Assembly (NCBI GenBank): GCA_964592595.1
Contig: CAZQFH010000006.1
Coordinates: 1 to 64,000, forward strand
DNA: 64,000 nucleotides
Direction: 5' to 3'
Source: UBA5536 sp964592595
GTDB lineage: Bacteria > Bacteroidota > Bacteroidia > Bacteroidales > F082
In this document: positions 26,632 to 36,442 of the stretch, one piece after another
Layout of the letters: each line of letters begins with the position of its first letter
How positions within the stretch are numbered: position 1 is the first letter of the stretch
Translations under genes and position numbers: made by a program
Notes under the pieces: generated by a model
Database searches by the model: none
Seen by the model: the letters and a program-made list of their open reading frames with translations, nothing else
What the model was told of the DNA's origin: nothing

Positions 26632-28110
26632 TCAGGCCAATTCGAACCATTTTTCAACCCAAACGGTCTTATCTTCAGGCTCACCGCGATGCCTGAATTC
26701 ATTTGTAAAGCGATTATATACATAATCATTTCCCCATGCTTTGGCGTTGCTGGCAATTTGTGAAACCGCTTCAATCAAAAAATCCAATTCGGCACATGTC
26801 ATTGTTGGATGCAAAGAAGCCCTGATCCATCCGGGCTTTTGAGATAAATCACCATGGTTAATTAAATCAGTGATTTGCTTGCTCTTATCATGACTTACAT
26901 CAAGTAAATAATGCCCATAAGTTCCAGCACAGGCACAGCCTCCCCGCACCTGTATGCCAAATCTGTCGTTCAAGAGCTTTACAACTAGGTTGAAGTGAAT
27001 GTTATCGATATAAAATGACAAAACGCCCAATCGATCCGCTACATTCTCGGCCAAGATATGAACGCCTGGAATTTTCCTGAACGCTTCAAAAACTTTTGCA
27101 ACCAATTGATATTCTCTTTCTCGAATTTTTGTAGTACCCATTTGGTTCTTCACCTCGATAGCAAGTGCTGTGCGTATTGCCTGCATAAAACCAGGTGTTC
27201 CGCCATCTTCGCGAAGTTCAATGTCGTCAATGTATTTGTATTCTCCCCAAGGATTTGTCCAATCAACTGTTCCTCCTCCAGGATGATCGGGCGTAGCATT
27301 TTTGTACAAACTGCTGTCGAAAATCATCACGCCAGAGCTTCCAGGGCCACCTAAAAATTTATGAGGACTAAAAAAAATGGCATCCAGCTTTTTCATTTCA
27401 TCATCTGCCGGATGCATATCAATATCAACGTATGGTGCAGATGCAGCAAAATCGATAAAGGCAGTGCCACCGTATTCGTGCATGATTTTTGCCATCTCGT
27501 GATAAGGCGTTTCAATGCCAGTTACATTGGAACATGCTGTAAATGCTCCAATTTTAAATGGTCTTTCTTTGTGTTTTTTAAGTTGTTCACGAAGTTCGTC
27601 TAAGTCAACAAGGAGGTCTTTAGTAGGTTTTAAAACCACCACATCCACGTTGGTTTCTATCCAGCTGGTATGATTAGAATGATGTTCCATGTGAGTAATA
27701 AAAACGACCGGTCTATCCTGTTTCTTTTGGTTACATTCTCCTTTATTCAGCAAGCCACAACTTTTTAGACCCATGATGCGCTGAAGTTTATTAACTACGG
27801 TAGTCATTCCCGATCCCGCAGTGATTATCACGTCTTTTGGACCAGCATTGACATGTTGTTTGATTTTTTTGTGCGCCAAATGGTAGGCTTTTGTCATCAA
27901 TGTGCCTGTTTCACTGGTTTCGGTATGGGTATTACCTACATAGGGTCCAAAAACATTCAGCAATTGATCTTCAATAGGGCGATATAATCTTCCGCTGGCG
28001 ATCCAGTCAGCATAAATCATTTTCTGTTGTCCAAAAGGCGTTTTAAAAATGAGTTCGTTTCCTATTGTTTTTGTTCTAAAAGATTCAAAGTGCTGTTCCA
28101 GTGGGTTCAT
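26632..28110 (-). CDS. Class V PLP-dependent aminotransferase, cysteine desulfurase-like
   Basis: The 492-residue enzyme has the class V fold with the PLP-binding lysine K251 in an SPHKFLGG motif, H141-M-E-H143 region upstream, and an ID-FAASAP stretch holding the PLP ring-contact Asp. A RGGCACAG motif near residue 390 sits where group II cysteine desulfurases carry the active Cys, and may serve the same role. The protein is longer than SufS (about 410). It may be a cysteine desulfurase or a related lyase; no Fe-S assembly genes are nearby. Confidence 0.82.
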   Translation of the reverse strand: MNPLEQHFESFRTKTIGNELIFKTPFGQQKMIYADWIASGRLYRPIEDQLLNVFGPYVGNTHTETSETGTLMTKAYHLAHKKIKQHVNAGPKDVIITAGSGMTTVVNKLQRIMGLKSCGLLNKGECNQKKQDRPVVFITHMEHHSNHTSWIETNVDVVVLKPTKDLLVDLDELREQLKKHKERPFKIGAFTACSNVTGIETPYHEMAKIMHEYGGTAFIDFAASAPYVDIDMHPADDEMKKLDAIFFSPHKFLGGPGSSGVMIFDSSLYKNATPDHPGGGTVDWTNPWGEYKYIDDIELREDGGTPGFMQAIRTALAIEVKNQMGTTKIREREYQLVAKVFEAFRKIPGVHILAENVADRLGVLSFYIDNIHFNLVVKLLNDRFGIQVRGGCACAGTYGHYLLDVSHDKSKQITDLINHGDLSQKPGWIRASLHPTMTCAELDFLIEAVSQIASNAKAWGNDYVYNRFTNEFRHRGEPEDKTVWVEKWFELA

Positions 28111-28232
28111 AAGTATTTTTGGTTAGGATGATCCAGTTATCTTAAGACAACCTTAAAAGGCAATTGGTTTTCAGATAATGAAAAATGGTAGTCAATAAAA
28201 ATAGGGATTTCTTACAAACGAAAATCAAAGAA

Positions 28233-31094
28233 TTAGAAACCTCTTGAAATCTGCGCAATACCAAGTTCTATTTCACCATTTTCGGGCAGTACCTCTATCC
28301 AGTTATTATCTTCACTAAACCATTTATATTGCGAACCTATCCTCACAACGAAATCGTGCCATTCACCATCATCAGGAATAGGAAGGACAAATCCGCCATT
28401 TCGGCCGGTAGAACTACCGAAACCCACAATTAGCGGGAAGCCTTTAGTGCCGTTATTTCTGGCTTTAATCAAGATATAGTTTGTTCTTCTTTCGGCAATA
28501 TTTACAGGTTCAAACGAAAACCTTTTGGCTTGTCCTGCGCTCACTACTAAAGGATTAAGGTTAAGCTCAACAAGCATGTTTTCCTGAATTTGTCTGGTAA
28601 TTGATGCAATCATTTCGGCAGGGTAGGGGGCTCCTGTTTTTAGCTGTTCAGCTTTTGTATATTGCTCAATGGCTTTATCGTAAGTTTTTGCTTTATAGTG
28701 TTGGTCAGCTTCGCGTATCAGCTTGTTATAGGTTGTTCGCAGCTTCATCATTTCAGCTTCAAGGAGTTCCTCTGCTGATTTAATCTTTGTATCAGCTACC
28801 GGGTTGTCTGGTTGTATTCCTTTGGCTCGTTTATATTGTTCCACGGCCTCGGCATAAGATTTAGACTCCATAAATTCGTCACCGGCAACGATAGCTTCGT
28901 TAAAACGTTGCATGCGTTCTTCAGTCTCTGCTTGAATGGCTGACTGCGCCAATTCAATTCTTTCCATTGCATGAGGCTGATTGGCTTCCAGACTCAGGAT
29001 TTCATTATATCTTTGAATTGCCTCTTGCCACTGCTTAGCATCAAAAGCTTCATCAGCAGTTTTTTGTAGGTTGATTATACGGGCTTCAAGCTCAGCAGCT
29101 TCCTCAATTTCCTTAAGTTTTAAATCAATAGCATTGAGTTGAGTTGCGATACGATCGTTTCCCGGTTTTAGGCTTTCGGCTTTCTGGTAGGCTGTGCGTG
29201 CCTCATTCCAATTAGCTTGTGCAAATAAGCTGTCTGCGGATTTGAGTTTTTTAGCAAATGCTTCCTCCAGTGCTTCCGCTTCAGCCATTTCGGCAAGCAT
29301 TGCCTCTGCTATGGCCAATTGGTTTTTGGGATGAGCTTCGTTTGGTTTGAGGGCAAGTGCAGCTTCATAAGCAGTTTTCGCTTCTACTGCCTTACCAGAA
29401 GTTATTGCCTCATCTCCGGAATTTATTAATGAAATATACTGTTGCTCAAGTGCTTCAGCTTCAGCAAGGGTTTCTAATTTATTATTGATAAGCAAGATTT
29501 GCTCTTTTGGATAACTTCTGTCTTCAAATAGTTTGGAGGCCTCATTGTAACTTGCAAGTGCTTGCTGCAATTGGTTTTGTGCCAGGGCTTCATCTGCGTT
29601 TAGGATTACATTTTCATAATCATTCTCGCGCTTTTGCATGGCTTCTTTTTCGCCAAGCAAGCTAATGATTTCGCCCATTTTAGAATCGATATTATTTTGA
29701 TCCGGTTTAATGGCTGCAGCTTGCTGATAATAATCCAAAGCCTGAGGCAATTCTTCATTGGCATAAGCTTCTGCTGCGAGCGTAATCAATCTGTTATATT
29801 CATTTTCTTGTTCGGCTTCGGCTTCAGCCAGGGCAATCATTTGGTCGATTCGTTGAATCATTCGTTGAGGCTCAGGCTCAGAAGGCTTGATATTGAAAGC
29901 CTCAACATACTTGTCACGAGCTCCGCGAAGTTCTTTTTGTTCAAGCAAAGCAGCTGCTGTTTCTAATACTTTAAGATAGTTTTGGTCGCGTAACTGGTCT
30001 TGCAACGCTGCAATTTTTGATTGGGCCACCTCATCGGCAGGCTTTATTGCAAGCGCCTTTTCATAGGATTTGATGGCGTTTCTATAATCTGACTGCGATT
30101 CAAAATTACCGGCTTCTGCCATTGCAGCATTATATTCCTGCTGTGCCAGGTAATCATCACTTTGCAGGGTTTCATCTATCCGTCGGATCATATCTTCTGC
30201 ATAAGCTTCTCCGGGTTGAATAGCCAGCGCTTCAACGTATTTTGCTCTTGCTTGCTCAAAACTTTTACTGCCGTAAAGTCGGTCGGCAACCTCCAGCGTA
30301 CTGTTGAATAAATTGAATTGTTCTGCCTGCTTTTGCGTATCTGTCAACAGTTCCTGAAGATCAGCATTCTCAGGAAGAAGTTCAAGAGCTTCCTGAATTT
30401 TTGTCAACGCTTCATCGAAGTTTTTCCGAAGAATAAAATTTTGTGCTTCAGCAGTTAGTTGAGTAGCTTTAGTTTCACGGACTTTTCTTTGTTCAAGAAG
30501 TTTGGTGGCATTAGCTTTTAAATCTGCTGGTTCTTTTTGGGCGGGATACAAGGCTATTGCCTGATCAAATTGCAAAATTGCGGCTTCATAATTTCCTTCA
30601 TCAACTAATGTGTTTCCTAAATTAAGCGCTTGATTATAATCCGCAAATTTTTGTGCTTCCTCTTCAAGTGTTTTATTGATTCCATCGAGTTGCGCGCGGG
30701 TGTATTTGTCATCCGGAAATATATTCAGGGCTTGTTCATAGGCTGTTTTTGCTTCTTGAAGCTTATTTTCAGCCAGCAAGCGATCGCCTAAATCCAGCCG
30801 AAGATAGAATGTTTCTTGCTTTTCCATCTGACCTTTGATTTGCTCCACTGTCTCATTGAGTTTTTGCTGGGCAAGCGGGTCGTCTTGTTTCTTTTGAAGT
30901 GCCATTTCAAAGTAGGTTTTAGCACTGATAAAGTCACCTGCTTCGTATTTTGCGCTACCCGACTGCATGAGTGATTCAAAGGATTGACTCAACTCCTGTG
31001 CTTCGAGTGGTAAATTGCTTATGGTTAAGGATAGTGCGAGTAAGAGGGTGAAAATCTGCCTGATCATTGCTACCTTGGATTTAACGAATGTCAT
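28233..31094 (-). CDS. Secreted 14-repeat TPR protein with C-terminal beta domain
   Basis: A 953-residue protein with a signal peptide best explained by the internal ATG at 31067 (hydrophobic run ending in LEAQ). The mature part is about 14 tandem units of 55-60 residues, each with a TPR-like pattern (D/E-x..Y-x-x-A..Y-x-x-A..lkP) plus a linking third helix. The last 110 residues are not TPR and look like a beta-sandwich that could bind sugar or protein. It is most likely a periplasmic or envelope scaffold. The lolD-like gene lies 8 bases upstream in the same direction. I do not know its function. Confidence 0.8.
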   Translation of the reverse strand: MTFVKSKVAMIRQIFTLLLALSLTISNLPLEAQELSQSFESLMQSGSAKYEAGDFISAKTYFEMALQKKQDDPLAQQKLNETVEQIKGQMEKQETFYLRLDLGDRLLAENKLQEAKTAYEQALNIFPDDKYTRAQLDGINKTLEEEAQKFADYNQALNLGNTLVDEGNYEAAILQFDQAIALYPAQKEPADLKANATKLLEQRKVRETKATQLTAEAQNFILRKNFDEALTKIQEALELLPENADLQELLTDTQKQAEQFNLFNSTLEVADRLYGSKSFEQARAKYVEALAIQPGEAYAEDMIRRIDETLQSDDYLAQQEYNAAMAEAGNFESQSDYRNAIKSYEKALAIKPADEVAQSKIAALQDQLRDQNYLKVLETAAALLEQKELRGARDKYVEAFNIKPSEPEPQRMIQRIDQMIALAEAEAEQENEYNRLITLAAEAYANEELPQALDYYQQAAAIKPDQNNIDSKMGEIISLLGEKEAMQKRENDYENVILNADEALAQNQLQQALASYNEASKLFEDRSYPKEQILLINNKLETLAEAEALEQQYISLINSGDEAITSGKAVEAKTAYEAALALKPNEAHPKNQLAIAEAMLAEMAEAEALEEAFAKKLKSADSLFAQANWNEARTAYQKAESLKPGNDRIATQLNAIDLKLKEIEEAAELEARIINLQKTADEAFDAKQWQEAIQRYNEILSLEANQPHAMERIELAQSAIQAETEERMQRFNEAIVAGDEFMESKSYAEAVEQYKRAKGIQPDNPVADTKIKSAEELLEAEMMKLRTTYNKLIREADQHYKAKTYDKAIEQYTKAEQLKTGAPYPAEMIASITRQIQENMLVELNLNPLVVSAGQAKRFSFEPVNIAERRTNYILIKARNNGTKGFPLIVGFGSSTGRNGGFVLPIPDDGEWHDFVVRIGSQYKWFSEDNNWIEVLPENGEIELGIAQISRGF

Positions 31095-31102
31095 TGAAAC
31101 GG

Positions 31103-31783
31103 TTAAGTTGTTGTATTATTGTTTGCTTGTGGTTGTTGCCAAATGCCATCTGAAAGGGTATAACTTCGATCGGCCATACCTGCTAATTCGGGATTGTGCG
31201 TGACGATTACAAAAGTTTGATTGAACTGATCACGCAGCTCAAAAAATAACTGATGAAGTTGTGTGGCTGCTGTGCTGTCGAGGTTTCCGGATGGTTCATC
31301 CGCAAGCACAACCGAAGGATTATTGATTAAAGCCCTGGCAACTGCAATACGCTGTTGTTCTCCACCCGACAAAGCTGCAGGCTTGTGATCTGCACGTTGC
31401 TCGAGCTTCAGCAATTTGAGCAAATGCATCGCGGCCTCAGTGGCAGCTTTTCGGCTCTTACCACCTATAAAAGCTGGGATACAAATATTTTCGAGGGCTG
31501 TAAATTCCGGGAAAAGATGGTGGAACTGAAAAACAAAACCAATTTGATCGTTGCGAAATTTTGCAAGTGCTTTTTGCGAAAGTTTGCTTACCTCTGTATC
31601 ACCTATTAGCAGCTTTCCGCTATCAGGAGATTCTATTGTTCCCAATATTTGCAAAAAAGTAGATTTGCCAGCACCCGAAGGCCCCATAATACTGACGACT
31701 TCACCCTGATTTATTTTTAAATCAAGGCCTTTGAGGACTTCCAATTTTCCGAATGATTTGCTTATCTGAATGGCTTCAATCAT
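31103..31783 (-). CDS. lolD: ABC transporter ATP-binding protein, LolD/MacB-type
   Basis: About 226 residues from the ATG at 31783; the frame can be extended to 31819 but the family normally starts at the MIEAIQ segment. It has Walker A (GPSGAGKST), the LSGGEQQR signature and Walker B (VVLADEPSGNLD) followed by an H-loop (IVTHNPEL). It resembles LolD, the ATPase that powers release of lipoproteins to the outer membrane, and its MacB relatives. No permease gene is adjacent, which is common for LolD in Bacteroidota. The next gene downstream is the large TPR protein. Confidence 0.85.
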   Translation of the reverse strand: MIEAIQISKSFGKLEVLKGLDLKINQGEVVSIMGPSGAGKSTFLQILGTIESPDSGKLLIGDTEVSKLSQKALAKFRNDQIGFVFQFHHLFPEFTALENICIPAFIGGKSRKAATEAAMHLLKLLKLEQRADHKPAALSGGEQQRIAVARALINNPSVVLADEPSGNLDSTAATQLHQLFFELRDQFNQTFVIVTHNPELAGMADRSYTLSDGIWQQPQANNNTTT

Positions 31784-31956
31784 GGGCTGTTGAATTGTTG
31801 GCAAAAATAAGGATTTCAAACAGATAGTTACAGCTTTTTAATTTTAGCATCAGATTTATGGATATGTTTAATAATTTGACATTTTTATGACGGTCTTTTC
31901 GCTAAATAGTCCTAATTTTGGACTTCAATAAAAATAATCAAAATTTCTGTTGCATT

Positions 31957-33150
31957 ATGAATTTACATGAGTTTCAGGGTAAGCAAATATTAAGCGGATA
32001 CGGCGTATCTGTTCCATTGGGTATTGTTGCTGATTCACCGGCCAAAGCAGTGGAAGCTGCAAAGGAGATCCAGAAAAAAACGGGTTCTGATCGTTGGGCT
32101 GTAAAAGCACAAATTCATGCCGGAGGACGTGGAAAAGGCGGTGGTGTTAAAATTGCCAAATCCCTTGAAGAAGTTGAAAAATATGCTGATCAAATTATCG
32201 GGATGATGCTGGTAACGCCACAAACCAGTGCTGAGGGAAAGTTTGTTCGCCGTGTTTTGATCGAGCAGAATATTTATTATCCCGGTCCGTCCGAAGTGAA
32301 GGAATATTACGTGAGTATGTTGCTCAATCGCGCTGCAGGCCGCCATATGATTATGTATTCACCACGCGGCGGGATGGATATTGAAAAAGTGGCTGAAGAA
32401 ACGCCTGATCAAATTTTTACAGAAGAAATAAATCCTACGACAGGCTTGCAAGGTTTTCAGGCCAGGCAAATTGCGTTTAATCTGGGCCTCAGCGGAACAG
32501 CATTTAAAGAAATGCAGAAGTTTATCAAAGCCTTGTTTGATGCCTACGTAGGAAGCGACGCCAGCTTATTTGAGATTAATCCGGTAATTAAAGCTGCCGA
32601 CGATCGCATTTATGCAGCTGATGCCAAAGTTGTGATCGACAATAATGCCCTTTTCCGTCATACGGATATTGCCGAAATGCGCGATCTACATGAAGAGGAT
32701 CCTATCGAAGTGGAAGCCAGCCGTTTCGACCTGAATTATGTGAAACTGGATGGAAATGTAGGATGTATGGTTAATGGCGCAGGTCTTGCTATGGCTACAA
32801 TGGATTTAATTAAAATGTACGGAGGCGAACCGGCAAACTTCCTGGATGTGGGGGGTACAGCCAACGCTAAACGTGTTGAAGAAGCTTTTAGAATTATTCT
32901 GAAAGATCCTAACGTAAAGGCGATTTTAGTTAATATTTTTGGTGGAATTGTGCGTTGCGATCGTGTCGCTCAAGGTATTGTGGATGCGTATCACAATATT
33001 GGTGAGATAAAAGTGCCTATCATTGTAAGGTTACAAGGAACTAATGCTGAAGAAGGTAAAGAATTAATTGATAAATCTGGCTTAAAGGTTTATTCTGCCA
33101 TTAAATTGGAAGATGCTGCCGGCTTGGTGAATGAAGTTTTGAAAAACTAA
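31957..33150 (+). CDS. sucC: Succinyl-CoA synthetase (ADP-forming) beta subunit
   Basis: The 397-residue subunit, from ATG 31957 (an upstream TTG is less likely because it adds a non-conserved leader), begins with the conserved MNLHEFQGKQ. It has an ATP-grasp N-terminal part and a C-terminal ligase domain with DVGGTAN and NIFGGIVRCD motifs. It pairs with SucD to make succinate and ATP from succinyl-CoA in the TCA cycle. sucD is not adjacent. A TAATTTTG box at 31913-31920 may be its -7 element. Confidence 0.95.
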   Translation: MNLHEFQGKQILSGYGVSVPLGIVADSPAKAVEAAKEIQKKTGSDRWAVKAQIHAGGRGKGGGVKIAKSLEEVEKYADQIIGMMLVTPQTSAEGKFVRRVLIEQNIYYPGPSEVKEYYVSMLLNRAAGRHMIMYSPRGGMDIEKVAEETPDQIFTEEINPTTGLQGFQARQIAFNLGLSGTAFKEMQKFIKALFDAYVGSDASLFEINPVIKAADDRIYAADAKVVIDNNALFRHTDIAEMRDLHEEDPIEVEASRFDLNYVKLDGNVGCMVNGAGLAMATMDLIKMYGGEPANFLDVGGTANAKRVEEAFRIILKDPNVKAILVNIFGGIVRCDRVAQGIVDAYHNIGEIKVPIIVRLQGTNAEEGKELIDKSGLKVYSAIKLEDAAGLVNEVLKN

Positions 33151-33876
33151 TCACATATAACCTTTGATTTTGTACCAGACGATTGCTGTCCATTCGCGCA
33201 GCACAGCAATTTCATACTGAAGAAAACTCCAGATATTATAACGAAGGCTCGGATTAGCGTCCGGGCTTTTTATTTTTTTGTTTCGGTCTGCCTCCGAGAG
33301 AAATAAATCCACTGCCGTGTATGCTTCAGTTGTGCCTCTGGCAGTTACATGCGTAAATCCCTGTTTTTCAAAAGTTTTAATGCTTCGGTAAGTGTGAACC
33401 GGTGAAGTGATGAGCATCAATGATTGATTAGAAGCAATCATTTTACTGATATTAACAGCTTGACTGTAAGTGTTATATCCATGAATTTCAGATTTTATCC
33501 TAATGCTGTCGATTCCTCTTTGTTGCAATTCTTTGATCATGAGGTAATGATCACTTACTTCAAAATTTGAAGAATCTGCCGGAAAGGCAAGGATGATTTT
33601 TGCATCAGGAAATTCATGGGCAGCAACAGCTGTATAATAGCACCTGATCAGGCTTTCAGATCCGGGAAATCCACCTGCACCCATCAAAATAATTATTTCC
33701 GGGGCTGATTTATGATCGCGATCATTAAAATATCCAGTCCAATGATAAGCATGATATGGCCAGCTCGTAAAGCTTAAAACCAGCATAAAAATCGTTATCA
33801 TTCCAATGATAATGAATAATATACGTAAGAAACTGACTAATCTTTTTAAGCGCTGCTTCATATTGCTTAAGTTCAT
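33151..33876 (-). CDS. YdcF/SanA-family (DUF218) membrane-anchored protein
   Basis: The 241-residue protein has an N-terminal membrane helix (about 15-38) after a basic stretch, and a DUF218 domain. The conserved features are a LMGAG segment at its start and GYNTYSQAVN followed by LITSPVHTYRS. Family members are thought to act in cell envelope or vancomycin-related functions, but no reaction is established. It is convergent with sucC, with no gap. It may start at the internal Met (codon 6). Confidence 0.8.
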   Translation of the reverse strand: MNLSNMKQRLKRLVSFLRILFIIIGMITIFMLVLSFTSWPYHAYHWTGYFNDRDHKSAPEIIILMGAGGFPGSESLIRCYYTAVAAHEFPDAKIILAFPADSSNFEVSDHYLMIKELQQRGIDSIRIKSEIHGYNTYSQAVNISKMIASNQSLMLITSPVHTYRSIKTFEKQGFTHVTARGTTEAYTAVDLFLSEADRNKKIKSPDANPSLRYNIWSFLQYEIAVLREWTAIVWYKIKGYM

Positions 33877-33995
33877 GACAAACCTACTTAATTTCCTCGT
33901 AACTCGCGCATTTTAGTGATATGCTTTCTGAATACGACTTTGATCAGGAATTAGGAAACAACTAATTTCTATATTTGTCAAAAAACAAATCGATC

Positions 33996-35588
33996 ATGAA
34001 AAACACAATTATTTTATTAATAATCCTTTCTGGATTTGGACTTCATGGGCAAGAACTAAACTTAAAAATTTCCCCTTTTCGGTTCAATGGTGTGTTTGCA
34101 ATAAAAGATAATCAACAGCAAACCAATGCTTTTGCAAGTGTTTATGCTAAGAGTAATGGCGTTTGGGAAATGCAATGGATAGCTCCTGATCTTTCTGATA
34201 GCAAAACCATTGTTTTAGATATACCCAAAAATGCCATCTTTCAAACAATGGTCTCTTCTGGTGGTCAAAGTTTACTTTGTTTTGTCGATAACAGCTTTAA
34301 GCCAGCCCTGCACTATCTCCTAATCGACAGTGATGGTAAGGTGAAAAACACTGTGTCAAAAACAAAAGTTCCTTTACTATCACGAGGAAAAGCTTTCTGG
34401 CCGCAGCTTTATGCATTGGATCAGGGGCATTTTTTAGTCGTGGAGCCGGCAAAAAGTAAAAGTGCTGGTTACAGCCTCGAACGCTTTGATGAACAACTAC
34501 AAAGCCTTTGGCGAAAAGAGTTTTATGCTGAAAAAGGTAATGCTGTGGTTTATGAATTGTGGGTTTCGGAAATGGGGATTCTGATTCATCAACTGGCAGA
34601 AAAATTCGGTAATGTGCTGAATAGCCAACTAATCTTTAATGATCTTGAAAATGGTACAAGCTATTATGGAACAGTCCTTTCTGATGATCAATTTACATTT
34701 TATCCAACTGCGTTTTATCCCGAAAAAGATCGCTCGATAATGATGGTAGGCACTTATTATAAGGGCTCAAAAATTGAAAGCAAGCAAGCGAAGGGACTTT
34801 TTTTTGCAAAAGTTGATGCTGACGGAAGTTTTAGTTCACAACAATTACTGGAATGGAAAGAGCTGAAGCCAATACTAAAAACGCGCGTTTCCGACTGGTT
34901 TTTTAAAGTGATGCCAGAAGTTTGGATGCATCGCTTGGATAAAATGGAAGATGGCTCCTATGTTGCTTTGGCCGAACTATTTAAGTATTCTGGTGAAATC
35001 ACCCAAAAAAATACTGAAACAGGTGAACCTGAAGAACCGTTTCACAAAATCAGGTTGATGGATTTCATGCGTTTCAATTTTAATAACTTAGGTGAAATGA
35101 CTGATGCGGAAAGAATTGAAAAACCCCATCAGTTTTTACATATAACAGAAGATATGACAGCCGAAAACGGATCGATTCAGCGGATGGTAAACTCCGGAAA
35201 CCTCAACCGAAACAAGGCCCTGAAAGCAAGCGGCGGCTTTACTTATCGCGTTGGATCAGTGGATGCTGAAGGGCAATACACCATTGCTTTTACCTCCTAC
35301 GAAGGCTTTGTAAATTATGTTTACGTGTTACATACTGCCTACGGTAATTATCAAAAATATGCACTTTTAAAGGTAAAACCAGAAATTATTTCACAGCTTG
35401 AAATAGTCAGCCGTATTGCCAACCAATACGATGATCTTTCACTTGAGTTGGACGGTTCTACGATTGAATTTGATGATTCAGAGCAATATTTTAGGGGGGT
35501 GCTTCCAACTGATGAAAGCCGGTTAATGCTTTATGAATACATGCCTTTTAATTCGCGGTTAAATCTGAAATTGATTGCGACAGAATAA
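33996..35588 (+). CDS. Secreted protein of unknown function
   Basis: 530 residues from the ATG at 33996, which gives a clean signal peptide ending at LHGQ; the frame itself opens at an upstream TTG. The mature part is predominantly beta, with many aromatic residues, and shows no motif I can assign. A TATATTTG box (33970-33977) lies just before the start. Convergent with the DUF6263-like gene. Confidence 0.65.
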   Translation: MKNTIILLIILSGFGLHGQELNLKISPFRFNGVFAIKDNQQQTNAFASVYAKSNGVWEMQWIAPDLSDSKTIVLDIPKNAIFQTMVSSGGQSLLCFVDNSFKPALHYLLIDSDGKVKNTVSKTKVPLLSRGKAFWPQLYALDQGHFLVVEPAKSKSAGYSLERFDEQLQSLWRKEFYAEKGNAVVYELWVSEMGILIHQLAEKFGNVLNSQLIFNDLENGTSYYGTVLSDDQFTFYPTAFYPEKDRSIMMVGTYYKGSKIESKQAKGLFFAKVDADGSFSSQQLLEWKELKPILKTRVSDWFFKVMPEVWMHRLDKMEDGSYVALAELFKYSGEITQKNTETGEPEEPFHKIRLMDFMRFNFNNLGEMTDAERIEKPHQFLHITEDMTAENGSIQRMVNSGNLNRNKALKASGGFTYRVGSVDAEGQYTIAFTSYEGFVNYVYVLHTAYGNYQKYALLKVKPEIISQLEIVSRIANQYDDLSLELDGSTIEFDDSEQYFRGVLPTDESRLMLYEYMPFNSRLNLKLIATE

Positions 35589-35596
35589 AGGATTGT

Positions 35597-36424
35597 TTAC
35601 TTAGTACTCAACTCCGTATAACTGGTCATTTTCATAGGCATTTTCTGGCCTTGCTGTTCCATCTCCATTTCGAGTGTTTGCATGGAAGTAGAGCTGATTA
35701 ACCAACCGGTTTTACCGTCGATAGTAGCTTTTCCTGTAATTGTGCCGCTTAGTTTTGCCGGTGTGCCGTTCATTTCTGTTCCGGCTACAGTGCCATCAAA
35801 ACTAATGATTGCTGTTTTGCCTTTAAATTCATCCAATTTGTATGAAGCAGTAATAGTAAAATCACTCGCTGGATCAGGTTTTGTGACAACTTCCCAGGTG
35901 TCGCCAACCGATATTTCATGATCTGGAAACACAACAAGCATACCCATTTCAAAACCTGAAACGTTTGTTTCTCCCAGCACTTCCGAACTGTTGTTGGTAA
36001 TAGGATTACCTAGTGGATCGATTGTAGCATTAACTGTTTTTTCAATAGCCTTATTGAGCTGTGCGGCAATTTGCTGTGCCATCATATTACCTTCGGAAGC
36101 TTCAGGGTTATCCGAATCCCATTCCACTTCCATACCCATGGCATTTTGTTTAAAGCGAATACGGTCATAAACGATGGAAAAGTCGATGGAGCCTTCGCTG
36201 CTCACGTTTGTAACTTCAACTGATTGATTTAAAGTAACATCCTGTTTGATGTTAACGCTTTGACCTGACATTGTCATCGAAATGTTCTGATTGGTCTTTA
36301 TCTCAATCTCTGATTTCGTTCCCTTTTCGAGCTTGTAGGTTAAAAGAACAGATTTGGCAGGGGCAAAAGCGAGTCCAATCATTCCAAGAATTACAAGGAT
36401 AGAAGCTAATTTATTGATTTTCAT
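35597..36424 (-). CDS. DUF6263-like secreted beta protein
   Basis: The 275-residue product has a signal peptide ending near APAKS and a beta-rich body with alternating Thr, Ser and acidic residues. The layout and the pattern (YKLEKGTK at the start of the mature part, DRIRFKQNAMG in the middle, KATIDGKTGWLI near the end) fit the DUF6263 group of Bacteroidota envelope proteins. Function unknown. Separated by 18 bases from the dnaB gene upstream, and perhaps in the same transcript. Confidence 0.7.
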   Translation of the reverse strand: MKINKLASILVILGMIGLAFAPAKSVLLTYKLEKGTKSEIEIKTNQNISMTMSGQSVNIKQDVTLNQSVEVTNVSSEGSIDFSIVYDRIRFKQNAMGMEVEWDSDNPEASEGNMMAQQIAAQLNKAIEKTVNATIDPLGNPITNNSSEVLGETNVSGFEMGMLVVFPDHEISVGDTWEVVTKPDPASDFTITASYKLDEFKGKTAIISFDGTVAGTEMNGTPAKLSGTITGKATIDGKTGWLISSTSMQTLEMEMEQQGQKMPMKMTSYTELSTK

Positions 36425-36442
36425 AAGTATTAAATATTAAAG

